DNA of 64,000 bases from Comamonas sp. lk. GTDB lineage: Bacteria > Pseudomonadota > Gammaproteobacteria > Burkholderiales > Burkholderiaceae_C. The stretch is taken from NCBI RefSeq assembly GCF_900564145.1, contig NZ_UOOB01000002.1, positions 310,001 to 374,000 on the forward strand, given 5' to 3'. A program made the translations under genes and the position numbers. The notes beneath the pieces were generated by a model. The model had not been told where the DNA came from and did no database searches. It saw only the letters and a list, made by a program, of their open reading frames with translations. Shown here in pieces: positions 38,233-46,954 of this stretch (position 1 is the stretch's first letter; each line of letters starts with the position of its first letter).

Positions 38233-38661
38233 CTAAAAAACAAAATCCTGGAAAGCCGCAGGCATTTCTTCCTGCATGGCTTGCGCTTCACGTGCCTCAT
38301 AAGTGGCCTTGTCCCACAGCTCGAAATGGTTGCCCATTCCCAGCAGCACGACTTCCTTGGTCAGGCCTGCGGCCTGGCGCAATTCGGGCGAAACCAGCAA
38401 ACGGCCGGTTCCATCCATTTCAGCGTCCATGGCATTGCCCAGAAAAATGCGTTTCCACCACTGGGCGTTCATGGGCATCTGGGCAATACGTTCGCGAAAC
38501 TCCAGCCACTCAGGGCGGGGGAACAACATCAGGCAACCGTGGGGGTGCTTGGTGAAGGTCACCTGACCTTCGGCCATGGACATCAGGGCGTCACGATGCC
38601 GGGTCGGCACTGAAAGCCGCCCCTTTCCATCGAGATGCAGAGAAGACGCCCCTTGAAACAC
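38233..38661 (-). CDS. mraZ: Transcriptional regulator MraZ
   Basis: A 142-residue protein with two AbrB-like SpoVT folds: [25 protein letters not shown] and [40 protein letters not shown]. In E. coli MraZ represses its own operon by binding direct repeats upstream. Degenerate repeats of that type lie at 38721-38750. It is the first gene of the dcw cluster. Confidence 0.97.
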   Translation of the reverse strand: MFQGASSLHLDGKGRLSVPTRHRDALMSMAEGQVTFTKHPHGCLMLFPRPEWLEFRERIAQMPMNAQWWKRIFLGNAMDAEMDGTGRLLVSPELRQAAGLTKEVVLLGMGNHFELWDKATYEAREAQAMQEEMPAAFQDFVF

Positions 38662-38720
38662 GGTGAGCTACCTCGGTTGGTCTAGCCATTCATATCCGCC
38701 AAATAGGGCGATGAAGGCAG

Positions 38721-38750
38721 TTTTCACCACTTAATTGCACTTTTTTCCAC
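38721..38750 (-). promoter_or_regulatory. MraZ boxes upstream of mraZ
   Basis: On the minus strand three units repeat with exact 10-bp spacing: GTGGAAAAAA, GTGCAATTAA, GTGGTGAAAA. Known MraZ operators are TGGGN direct repeats with 5-bp spacers, that is a 10-bp period. The middle unit here is degenerate (GTGC). The position, 60-90 bp before the mraZ start, fits autoregulation. Confidence 0.65.
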
Positions 38751-38964
38751 TGTAGCAGTTATTTGATGTGAGACCAACCAGCCATACAGAATTATTTTCA
38801 ATGAAATCAATAACTTAGAAATAAAACGTATCCGAGATTTTTCAAAAAGTTATTCAACTACAAGCACTTAGCAAAATCTGTGCATGTTGACTCTCAATAG
38901 AAACTCTCAATTGCAACCATTCACTTCCGCGCGACAGGCGTGGAGTTGAGATTCCTTCCTACAA
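38751..38964. other. AT-rich non-coding stretch upstream of mraZ
   Basis: About 210 bp with distinctly low GC, lying between the hslU terminator and the MraZ boxes. It has no open frame of interest. It probably holds the main promoter of the dcw cluster; several TTGAAA/TATTTC-like pairs exist but none stands out. Confidence 0.5.
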
Positions 38965-38991
38965 ATGCAAACTGCCCGACTAAGCGGGCAG
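38965..38991 (-). terminator. Terminator after hslU
   Basis: On the minus strand CTGCCCG, loop CTTAGT, CGGGCAG, followed by TTTGCATTTG. The 7-bp GC-rich stem lies 25 bp after the hslU stop; the T-tract is interrupted. Confidence 0.65.
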
Positions 38992-39015
38992 ATGGCTCTG
39001 AGTTGGATAAACGGC

Positions 39016-40335
39016 TTACAAAATGAAACGCGACAAATCCTCGTCCTGGCTCAGCACTTGCAGGCGCTGATTCACATAGGCCGCATCGATCACCACGGAC
39101 TGACCGGAAAGCTTGACGGCATCGAAGCTGACTTCGTCAAGCAGACGCTCCATCACGGTGGCCAGACGGCGCGCGCCGATGTTCTCGGTGCGCTCGTTGA
39201 CGTCGAAAGCAATCGTCGCCAGGCGGGTGATGGCCTCAGGCTTGAACTCCAGCGTCACGCCTTCGGTCGCCAGCAGCGCCTGGTACTGCTTGACCAGGGA
39301 GGCGTGAGTTTGCATGAGGATGGCCTCGAAGTCCTGGACCGACAGCGAATCCAATTCCACGCGAATGGGAAAGCGGCCCTGCAGCTCGGGGATCAGATCG
39401 CTGGGCTTGGACAGGTGGAACGCGCCCGAGGCGATGAAGAGGATGTGATCGGTCTTGACTACACCGTACTTGGTGGAGACGCTGGTGCCTTCCACCAGCG
39501 GCAGCAGATCGCGCTGCACGCCCTGGCGGGAAACATCGGAGCCGCTGCTTTCCTGGCGGGTGGCGACCTTGTCGATCTCGTCGATGAAGACAATGCCGTT
39601 TTGCTCGGCGTTCGCAATGGCACGGGTCTTGACGTCTTCCTCGTTGACCATCTTGGCTGCTTCTTCGTCGGTCAGAAGCTTCAGGGCCTCGGCAATCTTG
39701 AGCTTGCGCGTCTTGCGCTTTTCCTGGCCCATCTGACTGAACATGCCGCGCAGCTGCTCGGCCATCTCGTCCATGCCTTGCGGACCCATGATCTGCACCT
39801 GGGGCAGCGCCTCGGCAATGTCGATCTCGATTTCCTTATCGCTCAGCTGGCCTTCGCGCAGCTTTTTGCGGAACACCTGACGCGCCGTATTGTCTGCCGC
39901 CGCTTCGCCGGTACGCGCCTGGGGCACCAGCACATCGAGAATGCGATCCTCGGCCGCATCTTCGGCACGGGCACGCATTTTCTTCATGTCCGCTTCGCGG
40001 GTCTGCTTGACGGCGATTTCGGCCAGATCACGGATGATGGCGTCCACATCCTTGCCCACATAGCCCACCTCGGTGAACTTGGTGGCTTCGACCTTGATGA
40101 AAGGCGCATCGGCCAACTTGGCCAGGCGGCGCGCAATCTCGGTCTTGCCCACGCCGGTGGGGCCAATCATCAAAATGTTCTTGGGCGTGATTTCCTGGCG
40201 CAGGCCGTCCGCGACCTGCTGGCGACGCCAGCGGTTGCGCAACGCAATCGCCACGGCGCGCTTGGCGCCGGACTGGCCCACGATATGGTTGTCCAGCTCG
40301 GAGACGATCTCCTGAGGAGTCATGGCAGAAGACAT
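39016..40335 (-). CDS. hslU: ATP-dependent protease ATPase subunit HslU
   Basis: A 439-residue AAA+ unfoldase that feeds HslV. It has the N-terminal [34 protein letters not shown], Walker [17 protein letters not shown], Walker [11 protein letters not shown], the variable I domain, and a C-terminal LSRFIL tail of the kind that inserts into HslV. It is 79 bp downstream of hslV. A dispersed repeat lies in the gap. A terminator follows. Confidence 0.97.
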   Translation of the reverse strand: MSSAMTPQEIVSELDNHIVGQSGAKRAVAIALRNRWRRQQVADGLRQEITPKNILMIGPTGVGKTEIARRLAKLADAPFIKVEATKFTEVGYVGKDVDAIIRDLAEIAVKQTREADMKKMRARAEDAAEDRILDVLVPQARTGEAAADNTARQVFRKKLREGQLSDKEIEIDIAEALPQVQIMGPQGMDEMAEQLRGMFSQMGQEKRKTRKLKIAEALKLLTDEEAAKMVNEEDVKTRAIANAEQNGIVFIDEIDKVATRQESSGSDVSRQGVQRDLLPLVEGTSVSTKYGVVKTDHILFIASGAFHLSKPSDLIPELQGRFPIRVELDSLSVQDFEAILMQTHASLVKQYQALLATEGVTLEFKPEAITRLATIAFDVNERTENIGARRLATVMERLLDEVSFDAVKLSGQSVVIDAAYVNQRLQVLSQDEDLSRFIL

Positions 40336-40354
40336 GGAGGATTCTCAGTCAAAC

Positions 40355-40406
40355 AAGCCGCTAGCGCATATGTGAAAAGCGCCACCAGCTATCAATTCAG
40401 GAATAG
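40355..40406. repeat. Dispersed short repeat between hslV and hslU
   Basis: GCCGCTAGCGCATATGTGAAAAGCGCCACCAGCTATCAATTCAGGAATAG; its right half CAGCTATCAATTCAGGA is shared with the 45107 copy (AAGCTATCAATTCAGGA). It fills most of the hslV-hslU intercistronic gap and may affect hslU expression. Confidence 0.55.
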
Positions 40407-40414
40407 AAGTCCGC

Positions 40415-40960
40415 TTACAGCGTTTCTATGGTGTGATTCATATTGGTGTAGATGCACAGTTCGCCGGCAATGCCCAGCGATTTGCGCACCACGTCCTCGG
40501 CCGACAGCTCGGTGTTGTTGAGCAGCGCCTTGGCGGCCGAGTGCGCATAAGCACCACCGGAGCCTATGGACACAATGCCTTGCTCGGGCTCCAGCACATC
40601 GCCATTGCCGGTAATGATGAGAGACGTGGTGGCATCGGCCACGGCCAGCATGGCCTCGAGGCGGCGCAGCACACGGTCGGTACGCCAGTCCTTGGTGAGT
40701 TCGATGGCGGCGCGGGTCAGATGGCCCTGGTGCTTTTCCAGCTTGGCTTCAAAGCGCTCAAACAGGGTGAAGGCATCGGCGGTGGCGCCGGCAAAGCCGG
40801 CCAGCACCTTGCCGTGGTAGAGCTTGCGCACCTTGCGCGCTGTGCCCTTGACGACGATGTTGCCCAATGTGACCTGACCATCGCCACCGATGGCGACTTG
40901 CACGCCTTCGGGGGTCTGGCGGCGCACGCTCAAAATGGTGGTGCCGTGAAACTGTTCCAT
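40415..40960 (-). CDS. hslV: ATP-dependent protease peptidase subunit HslV
   Basis: A 181-residue proteasome-like peptidase. It begins [14 protein letters not shown]; removal of the first residues exposes the catalytic N-terminal Thr of [33 protein letters not shown] and [16 protein letters not shown] are family segments. It forms the HslUV complex with the next gene. It follows the STAS-like gene after 58 bp; no clear heat-shock promoter is seen in that gap. Confidence 0.97.
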   Translation of the reverse strand: MEQFHGTTILSVRRQTPEGVQVAIGGDGQVTLGNIVVKGTARKVRKLYHGKVLAGFAGATADAFTLFERFEAKLEKHQGHLTRAAIELTKDWRTDRVLRRLEAMLAVADATTSLIITGNGDVLEPEQGIVSIGSGGAYAHSAAKALLNNTELSAEDVVRKSLGIAGELCIYTNMNHTIETL

Positions 40961-41018
40961 AGTGAGAGCAAGTGGGGGCGCCTGTAGCGAGCCTCAAGAG
41001 GCTGCCGGAAAATTCTTT

Positions 41019-42806
41019 TCAGTCGTGGCGAGGCTGCACCTGAGCGTGCTCCTGTATGCCGACCACGTTGAAGAACACCGCCACCAGCTGGTGCAACTGG
41101 CTGAACTGCAGCACATGGCCCAGCGCCTGCATGGACGAGGTCCAGTTGAGCACCGAACCGGCGGCCGCAAAATCCATGCGCACCAGACGGGCGCAATTGA
41201 TGGAAATGGTCTCGCCCAGATGGGCCTGCTCCTGGATTGAAGTCAGCCACGGCAGGGCATCGCCCTCGATCACGCCTTGCAGCGCAAATCGATGCGGCAG
41301 ATCGCGCCCCAACATCGGCGGTACCAAGGTATCGGGTATCAGCATGCGGCTGTCCAGCGCGAACACATCCTGCACCGCGCCGTCATGCGAGAAAGCACAT
41401 ACCGGGTCCACCCAGGGCGGCGGCGAGACTTCATAGGTCACGCAATAGTCCAGTGCGGTCAGCTCGAAGTCGTCCTGCATGTGCATGAGGCGCAACAAGG
41501 CCAGACGCAAATGCCACCAGCCGGTGTCCACCTCGCGCGCGCCGGAAGGCGTCAGCGCCCGCAGCACCGCCTGCAACTGTTCTACGCCGGTAAACGCCAG
41601 CGCGCCGCCCTCATCGGCCCATTGCATCACCAGGGCGTGCATGGGCCGCATCACACCGGCATCCAGGGATTGCAGCGCACTCCAGTCCAGCGCCCAGGGG
41701 GCCGGACTGCGGGATTTGGCCACGTGCAAGGCCTGCAGACCGGAGAGCGTCAGTTGCGCAGGCGCCGTCCAGTTCAAGCCGGATGCTGCCGGATTCGCAT
41801 CGCCCTCAAGCTCTGCCACGGCGCTCAGACCGCCATGCTCCTGCGGCATGGCAAACCATTGCGGAGCCGAACGACCAAAGCGCGAGGCGAAATCCACGGC
41901 GCTCTCGTCAAACTCGGCCTGCCAGCCTGCCGCACGGTACAGATCCAGCAGCGCCAGCCAGACCGGCAACTGCCTGGGCAGATCGGCGCTGCGGCTGTCC
42001 AGCAAGGCCTGCAACAAGGCCTGGGCCATTTTCGCGTCGCCATTGGCAAAGACAATGGCAGCTTCTTCCAGCTCCCAGTCGTGCTCGAAGCGCACAAACG
42101 AAGGCGGAATCATATTATCCGGTGCAGGGCCCGAGACCTCGGTCGGGGCAAAGCCCGCTGCGAATTCGGTTTCGCCAAGCAAAGCACCACGACCCAGAAT
42201 GGAAGCCGGCGCAGAGGCTGCCAGATCCATGGGTCTTGTGGGCTCGAATCCGCTACCGGCCTGACCGGGTAAAGGCAACTCACCGGGCACCACATTGTTG
42301 AGCAAGGGCACGGTAGCCCCTGGCGGCGGCGCTCTGAACGAGGCGGGTGTGGGATTGCCCCCTGCAGGCAAAGGCATGGGCATGGTGGTGGCATCCGAGG
42401 CTTGTTTGCCGCGCCACCACTGCTGGGACATCTGAGCCTCGATCTCGTCGATCTTCTTGAGCGTCACCGCCCGCTCACCCATATTGCTATTCAATGTCTG
42501 CAAGACCGAACTGGGTGCTCCAGGCATGGTGGAGCCCAGCGAGGGCATCAGCTTTGGCTGGTTGCCCTGGGCCTGCTGAGCCAGTTGAGATGCCCGCAAT
42601 TTGCGCAGCTGCTCGAACTCACGCTTGCGCACAAAATCGTTCTGGCGCTTGCGCTCAATCATTTCCTTGAGCGCCTGCTTGCTGTACTGGCTTTCCGGCT
42701 CTTCCTGGTTCAGATTGTCCAGATCGGACCAATTGACCGTGGGGTGGCGCACAAAGCGCGCCACCTTGGATAGCAATCCGTTCAACTTGGTCTCATCTAT
42801 AGCCAT
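41019..42806 (-). CDS. Large protein with C-terminal STAS-like domain, function unknown
   Basis: A 595-residue soluble protein. The N-terminal 90 residues are charged and coiled-coil-like (YSKQALKEMIERKRQNDFVRKREFEQLRKLRA), then a Pro/Gly/Ser-rich linker to about 240. A tetratricopeptide-like stretch (EEAAIVFANGDAKMAQALLQALLDSRSADLPRQLPVWLALLDLYRAAGWQAEFDESAVDFASRFG) follows. Two STAS-like halves come last, the final one LPWLTSIQEQAHLGETISINCARLVRMDFAAAGSVLNWTSSMQ. STAS domains act in anti-sigma antagonists and in MlaB lipid transport. It is set between dksA and hslV, 45 and 58 bp from each, so likely co-transcribed. No specific role is known to me. Confidence 0.8.
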   Translation of the reverse strand: MAIDETKLNGLLSKVARFVRHPTVNWSDLDNLNQEEPESQYSKQALKEMIERKRQNDFVRKREFEQLRKLRASQLAQQAQGNQPKLMPSLGSTMPGAPSSVLQTLNSNMGERAVTLKKIDEIEAQMSQQWWRGKQASDATTMPMPLPAGGNPTPASFRAPPPGATVPLLNNVVPGELPLPGQAGSGFEPTRPMDLAASAPASILGRGALLGETEFAAGFAPTEVSGPAPDNMIPPSFVRFEHDWELEEAAIVFANGDAKMAQALLQALLDSRSADLPRQLPVWLALLDLYRAAGWQAEFDESAVDFASRFGRSAPQWFAMPQEHGGLSAVAELEGDANPAASGLNWTAPAQLTLSGLQALHVAKSRSPAPWALDWSALQSLDAGVMRPMHALVMQWADEGGALAFTGVEQLQAVLRALTPSGAREVDTGWWHLRLALLRLMHMQDDFELTALDYCVTYEVSPPPWVDPVCAFSHDGAVQDVFALDSRMLIPDTLVPPMLGRDLPHRFALQGVIEGDALPWLTSIQEQAHLGETISINCARLVRMDFAAAGSVLNWTSSMQALGHVLQFSQLHQLVAVFFNVVGIQEHAQVQPRHD

Positions 42807-42851
42807 GATTCGTACTTTGGTACGCAAGAGCCGAGTCGAATTTGACCCGGA

Positions 42852-43352
42852 TCAATCACCGTACATTTTTTGCTTGAGTTCACGGCGCTGCTGGGCTTCC
42901 AGCGACAAAGTGGCCGTGGGACGGGCCAGCAGGCGGCCCACACCAATGGGTTCACCGGTTTCGTCGCAATAGCCGTAATCGCCTGCGTCGATGCGCGCAA
43001 TGGACTGATCGATCTTCTTGAGCAGTTTGCGCTCGCGATCGCGAGTGCGCAACTCCAGCGCATGCTCTTCTTCGATGGTGGCACGGTCTGCGGGATCGGG
43101 CACGACCGCCGTGTCTTCACGCAGGTTCTCAGCCGTTTCACCGGCGTTGTTATGCATGTCGGTCTTGAGAGTCACCAGCTTGCGACGGAAAAATGCCATC
43201 TGGGCATCGTTCATATAGTCGTCGTCGTTCATGGCCAACACGTCGGCATCGGTCAATTCTTCCACCGATTTGGTCTTCCAGGCATTGGCCAGCTTGGGAT
43301 CTTTTTTTGTCGCAGCTTGCTTTGTGATGGGCATGGTATTCGTATCGCTCAT
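42852..43352 (-). CDS. dksA: RNA polymerase-binding transcription factor DksA
   Basis: A 166-residue DksA, which binds the RNA polymerase secondary channel with ppGpp. The coiled coil with acidic tip (VVPDPADRATIEEEHALELRTRDRERKLLKKID) carries the DxxDxA motif. The C-terminal finger keeps only one Cys (C129 in GYCDETGEPIG); the other zinc ligands are Thr, Ser and Ala, as I recall for other alpha- and beta-proteobacterial DksA. About 20 extra residues precede the family start. The ATG at 43352 is the most plausible; the ribosome site is weak. Confidence 0.95.
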   Translation of the reverse strand: MSDTNTMPITKQAATKKDPKLANAWKTKSVEELTDADVLAMNDDDYMNDAQMAFFRRKLVTLKTDMHNNAGETAENLREDTAVVPDPADRATIEEEHALELRTRDRERKLLKKIDQSIARIDAGDYGYCDETGEPIGVGRLLARPTATLSLEAQQRRELKQKMYGD

Positions 43353-43396
43353 GGTGTCTGGCCCGACGATTAGCGCCGGTGCCATGGATGGTACTG

Positions 43397-43594
43397 TCAA
43401 TCTGGGCTGCTGCGCCAAAGGCGTGGCAGGGCGTTGGGGAAAATAGGGACCCAGGAGTTCCGTGATGCAGCGGCGACCATGACAGACGCAAGGACTCGCC
43501 AACCCGTCGAAACTGCGGGCTTGAAGCGAACTGGACTCTCAGACATCGCCTTGCCGGCGAAGGCCTTGTACAGACTTCGTTTTTCTGCGTTCAC
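43397..43594 (-). CDS. Possible small leader ORF upstream of dksA (65 residues)
   Basis: A GTG-initiated 65-codon frame with a good ribosome site (AGGAG, 7 bp upstream). It lies between a plausible promoter at 43663-43690 and dksA, ending 44 bp before the dksA start. The product (starting NAEKRSLYKAFAGKAM) is basic with no recognised family and no membrane segment. It may be a translated leader rather than a functional protein. Codon bias is weak evidence either way. Confidence 0.3.
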   Translation of the reverse strand: MNAEKRSLYKAFAGKAMSESPVRFKPAVSTGWRVLASVMVAAASRNSWVPIFPNALPRLWRSSPD

Positions 43595-43662
43595 GTCCTG
43601 TCTCCTCACAGCACGTTGATCCATCGGGGCCGGATCACTCCAGCCCTCTCTTTAGGGGCGGC

Positions 43663-43690
43663 ATTGTATCGACGCATGCCGCCTCGTCAG
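43663..43690 (-). promoter_or_regulatory. Probable sigma-70 promoter of dksA
   Basis: On the minus strand CTGACG (43690-43685), 16 bp, TACAAT (43668-43663). The expected start is about 305 bp upstream of the dksA ATG, giving a long leader that includes the small GTG frame. Confidence 0.5.
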
Positions 43691-43770
43691 CCATCCGTTG
43701 CACTATCCCCACAAAACCTGCGGTATGGGAGAGCGTAAACACGCGCTCAAAAGACGCAGCAGTGTGCACC

Positions 43771-43798
43771 AAACAAAACGGCCTGCAAGGCAGGCCGT
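43771..43798 (-). terminator. Terminator after the COG0523 GTPase gene
   Basis: On the minus strand ACGGCCTG, loop CCTTG, CAGGCCGT followed by TTTGTTT. It lies 45 bp after the stop of the gene at 43843. Confidence 0.85.
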
Positions 43799-43842
43799 CA
43801 GAGTGTGTCAGAAAACACCCTACACCAGATAAGACCTAGGGT

Positions 43843-44940
43843 TTATACCAGACACTGATCCAGGCCCTGGCGGAAGATATCTTGCGGCAGATCAATGCCG
43901 ATGAAGACCATGCGGCTTTCGCGCTTTTCGTCCGCCGCCCATTCCGGCCCCAGATCGCTGCCCATGAGCTGGTGCACGCCCTGGAAGATGACCTTGCGCT
44001 CGGTACCGTTCATGTTCAGCACGCCTTTGTAGCGCAGCATCTTGGGGCCGTAGATGTTCACGATGGCGCCCAGGAAGTCTTCCAGCTTGGCAGGATCGAA
44101 CGCCCGCTCGGCACGAAAGACAAAGCTCTTCACATCGTCATCGTGGTGATGATGGTGGGGGTGATTGCAGTGCTCACCATGCTCGTGATCATGGTGGTCG
44201 TGGCCGCAGTGCTCGTCATGCACATGGCCGTGCTCATGCTCACACTGGCCGTGATCGTGGTCATGTCCATGGTCGTGATCGTCTTCCTTGAGGAAGTCGG
44301 GATCGATGTCCAGCTTGGCATTGAGATTGAAGCCACGCAGATCGAACACGTCCTTGAGGGACACCTCGCCAAAATGCACGGCCGTGATGGGCGCGCGCGG
44401 GTTCATGTGCTTGAGGCGGTGGGTCAGCTCATCCTTGTCGGCCTCGCTCACCAGATCGGTCTTGGACAGGAAGATCTGATCGGCAAAGCCCACCTGGCGG
44501 CGCGCTTCCTGGCGGTCGTCCAGCTGCTGGTTGGCATGCTTGGCATCGACCAGGGTGATGATGGAGTCGATCAGATAGGTCTCGGCGATCTCGTCATCCA
44601 TGAAGAAGGTCTGGGCCACGGGGCCGGGATCGGCCAAGCCGGTGGTCTCGATGACGATGCGGTCAAAGTCCACCAGGCCTTTGCGGCGCTTGGCGGCCAG
44701 TAGCTGCAAGGCCTCGCGCAGGTCTTCGCGAATGGTGCAGCAGATGCAGCCATTGCTCATCTGCAGGATCTGCTCCTTGGACTCGGTCTTGAGAATGTCG
44801 GTGTCGATGTTTTCCTCACCGAATTCGTTCTCGATCACGGCAATCTTCATGCCGTGCGACTCGTGCAGCACGCGCTTGAGCAGCGTGGTTTTGCCCGAAC
44901 CCAGAAAGCCCGTGAGGATGGTGACAGGAATGAGAGACAT
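43843..44940 (-). CDS. COG0523/CobW-family GTPase (putative metallochaperone) with His-rich loop
   Basis: A 365-residue G3E GTPase. The P-loop GFLGSGKTT is at 11-19, the metal-binding CXCC motif GCICC at 64-68, and the base-recognition SKTD at about 159-162. The middle carries a 48-residue stretch (about 222-269) almost wholly of His, Asp, Glu and Gly with three Cys, including HHHHH. A conserved C-terminal CobW_C domain follows. Members move Zn, Co or Ni to client enzymes; which metal applies here is not evident, and no Zur-type operator or cobalamin riboswitch was recognised upstream. The ATG at 44940 starts the canonical MSLIPVTILTGFLGSGKTT. Confidence 0.9.
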   Translation of the reverse strand: MSLIPVTILTGFLGSGKTTLLKRVLHESHGMKIAVIENEFGEENIDTDILKTESKEQILQMSNGCICCTIREDLREALQLLAAKRRKGLVDFDRIVIETTGLADPGPVAQTFFMDDEIAETYLIDSIITLVDAKHANQQLDDRQEARRQVGFADQIFLSKTDLVSEADKDELTHRLKHMNPRAPITAVHFGEVSLKDVFDLRGFNLNAKLDIDPDFLKEDDHDHGHDHDHGQCEHEHGHVHDEHCGHDHHDHEHGEHCNHPHHHHHDDDVKSFVFRAERAFDPAKLEDFLGAIVNIYGPKMLRYKGVLNMNGTERKVIFQGVHQLMGSDLGPEWAADEKRESRMVFIGIDLPQDIFRQGLDQCLV

Positions 44941-45106
44941 GCGTTGGAACCTCTTGCTGCAGCCAGCCACCTTGCGCGGCCAGCCAAAAAACACGCAGGA
45001 CCGCTCTGACAGAGCCGCCCTTGGGAGTAAACAGCTGGGGAGTGTAGCGGTGCTTTCAAGCGCACACGGGCGCAAGGGCTGCCACCAAATCAGGAAAAAA
45101 TCGAAC

Positions 45107-45150
45107 GCAAGCGCTTATCCATCAAGAGCTACAAGCTATCAATTCAGGAT
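45107..45150. repeat. Dispersed short repeat after xerC
   Basis: GCAAGCGCTTATCCATCAAGAGCTACAAGCTATCAATTCAGGAT. It combines AAGCGCTTATC-ATCAAG and AGCTATCAATTCAGGA, both found in other copies (57936, 40355). It starts 3 bp after the xerC stop on the minus strand. Confidence 0.6.
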
Positions 45151-45153
45151 GGA

Positions 45154-46221
45154 TCAATCATCAGACTCCAGGTCTGACTTGCGAGCAGACGGCGGCTGAT
45201 CCACCCTACCCTCCGCCCCGTCCTGGCGTCTGGCACGCGGATGGGCGTTTTCATAGGCCTGGGCCAGATGCTGAAAATCCAGCCGCGTATAGATTTGCGT
45301 GGTGGCAATACTGGAATGCCCCAGCAGCTCCTGCACGGCGCGTAAATCACCGCTGGACTGCAGCAGATGGCTGGCAAACGAATGGCGCAGCACATGGGGA
45401 TGCACGCCGGCCGCCAACCCGGCCTGCTGGCCGCGCTGCTTGAGACGCGCCCAGACGGATTGGCCCGTCAGCCGCTCGCCCCGGCGGCCTATGAAGAGCG
45501 CCACCTCATCCCGGGCTCTGGCCTGTGCCGCACCGGCCAGACCCGCCGTGCGCTGCGCCAACCAGGCTTGCAAGGCCTTGGTGGCCATGGCCCCCACGGG
45601 CACGATGCGACGCTTGCTGCCTTTGCCCTGCACATGGGCATCACCCGCTTGCAGGTCGATCCAGCCCCGACCCTCGGCCTGGGTGCGCTGATCGGCTTTG
45701 ACATCCAGCCCCACCAGTTCGCCCACGCGCAGGCCGCAGCTGTAAAGCAGCTCGGTCATGGCGGCATCGCGCGCCTCTATCCAGGGATCGGCCTCGGTGT
45801 TTTGAAAGCTGGCCAGCTGCACGGCGTCATCCACGCCCAGGGCTTTGGGCAAGGGCTTGGGCGCCTTGGGGCCGCGCACGCCTTCCACGGGATTGAAGGG
45901 CACCAGTTCCTGCCGGGCAGCCCAGCGGAAAAAACTACGCCAACCCGAGAGAATCAGCGCAATACCGCGCGCGCTGCGGCCGGCGCTATGCATTTGGGCA
46001 GCAAAGCGGCGGATATGGGTCGGCTGCAAAGCCAACAGCGACACGCCGGCCTCGCTGGCGAAATCCTGCAGCTTGAGCAAATCCAGGCTGTACAGCGTAT
46101 GGGTGCGCTCGGCCAGGCGCTTTTGCACCCGCACATGCTCCAGATAAGCCACAACGACGGTCGGCAGCTGCGCAATTTGCTCCTCCAATGAGAGCATCTC
46201 GCGCACATCTTTATTGGGCAT
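45154..46221 (-). CDS. xerC: Tyrosine recombinase XerC
   Basis: A 355-residue recombinase that with XerD resolves chromosome dimers at dif. The catalytic set is visible: R165 (SCGLRVGEL), K200 (QGKGSKRR), H276 and R279 (HPHVLRHSFASHLL), H302 (LLGHSS) and nucleophile Y311 (TTQIYTRLD). It has an insertion near 178-190 and a charged C-terminal tail of about 35 residues absent from E. coli XerC (298). It follows dapF and the DUF484 gene, the classical dapF-yigA-xerC order. Confidence 0.95.
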   Translation of the reverse strand: MPNKDVREMLSLEEQIAQLPTVVVAYLEHVRVQKRLAERTHTLYSLDLLKLQDFASEAGVSLLALQPTHIRRFAAQMHSAGRSARGIALILSGWRSFFRWAARQELVPFNPVEGVRGPKAPKPLPKALGVDDAVQLASFQNTEADPWIEARDAAMTELLYSCGLRVGELVGLDVKADQRTQAEGRGWIDLQAGDAHVQGKGSKRRIVPVGAMATKALQAWLAQRTAGLAGAAQARARDEVALFIGRRGERLTGQSVWARLKQRGQQAGLAAGVHPHVLRHSFASHLLQSSGDLRAVQELLGHSSIATTQIYTRLDFQHLAQAYENAHPRARRQDGAEGRVDQPPSARKSDLESDD

Positions 46222-46240
46222 TCTGCCTATTTGACTGCAA

Positions 46241-46954
46241 TCAGCCGCGTGCCAGACTCAACGGCGACAAACGCATGCGCGATAGCGAAGCACTGGCCAG
46301 CTGGGCGATGCGCGACAGGAATTCCGTCCCCATGGTGGCATCAAAGCGCGCGGCATCGGGCGAGCCCAGCACCAGCATGCCAAAGACGTTGGCAGTACTC
46401 TCCATGGCGCCATCGTGCAGCGGCAGCAAGGCCATGGATTGAATGGCATCGGGCTGGGCCAACCAGTGGGCGGGCTCAAACCCCATATTGGGACCGCAGA
46501 ACGGCATGGTCAGCGAGGCGGCAAAGGCCTTGGCATCCTCGCTCACGCCCATGGTGTAGATGCTGCCGCTGTGCGCACCCGACACGTTCCACAGGCGCAG
46601 CGCCACCTGAGGCACCTCGAAGATGTGCTGCAGGCTGGCGGTCACCACATGGGGCAGCTCGCGCAAATCCTGCACCTTGGACATGGCGCAAGTCCACTGG
46701 TGGATCTTGTTGGCAATCGAGGTGTTCTCGCTGCCGTGGCGCACCATGTCCATGATGCGGTGCTCCAGCCCCTTGATCTTCTCGCGCAGCATCTGCGCCT
46801 GGCGCTCCTGCAGGCTCACGGCACGCGGGCCATGGCCGCTGATCAATTGCACGCCGGTCAGCATTTCGGCATGGCGCTCGAAGAACTCCGGGGTTTGCTG
46901 GAGATAGTCGGCAATGGCTTCTTCGGTCACGGCGTTGTCGGTCATGCTGTTCAT
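46241..46954 (-). CDS. DUF484 family protein (YigA-like)
   Basis: A 237-residue GAF-like protein. The N-terminal helix [29 protein letters not shown] and [42 protein letters not shown] are DUF484 signatures. The C-terminal part ([47 protein letters not shown]) is GAF-like. Function is unknown. It overlaps dapF by 4 bp and precedes xerC by 19 bp, so it is translationally coupled within this operon. Confidence 0.92.
   Translation of the reverse strand: MNSMTDNAVTEEAIADYLQQTPEFFERHAEMLTGVQLISGHGPRAVSLQERQAQMLREKIKGLEHRIMDMVRHGSENTSIANKIHQWTCAMSKVQDLRELPHVVTASLQHIFEVPQVALRLWNVSGAHSGSIYTMGVSEDAKAFAASLTMPFCGPNMGFEPAHWLAQPDAIQSMALLPLHDGAMESTANVFGMLVLGSPDAARFDATMGTEFLSRIAQLASASLSRMRLSPLSLARG

Larger units (their letters stand above)
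43595..43842. other. Non-coding stretch between dksA leader and the COG0523 gene
   Basis: It holds the probable dksA promoter (43663-43690), the terminator of the upstream COG0523 gene (43771-43798) and about 80 bp between them with no visible feature. Confidence 0.5.

Noticed and set aside
42852-43352. DksA lacking three of the four zinc-finger cysteines as a novel variant
   Set aside because: From memory, the CxxTGEPIG and TLSLEAQ pattern is common in alpha- and beta-proteobacterial DksA, so it is a lineage trait and not a new finding.
44160-44275. Tandem repeat array of CAT/GTG-rich triplets
   Set aside because: It is the coding sequence of the His/Asp-rich loop of the COG0523 GTPase, not an independent repeat or CRISPR.
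44941-45106. Possible cobalamin riboswitch or Zur box upstream of the COG0523 gene
   Set aside because: No B12-box core and no GTTATA-type Zur palindrome could be found on reading the region.
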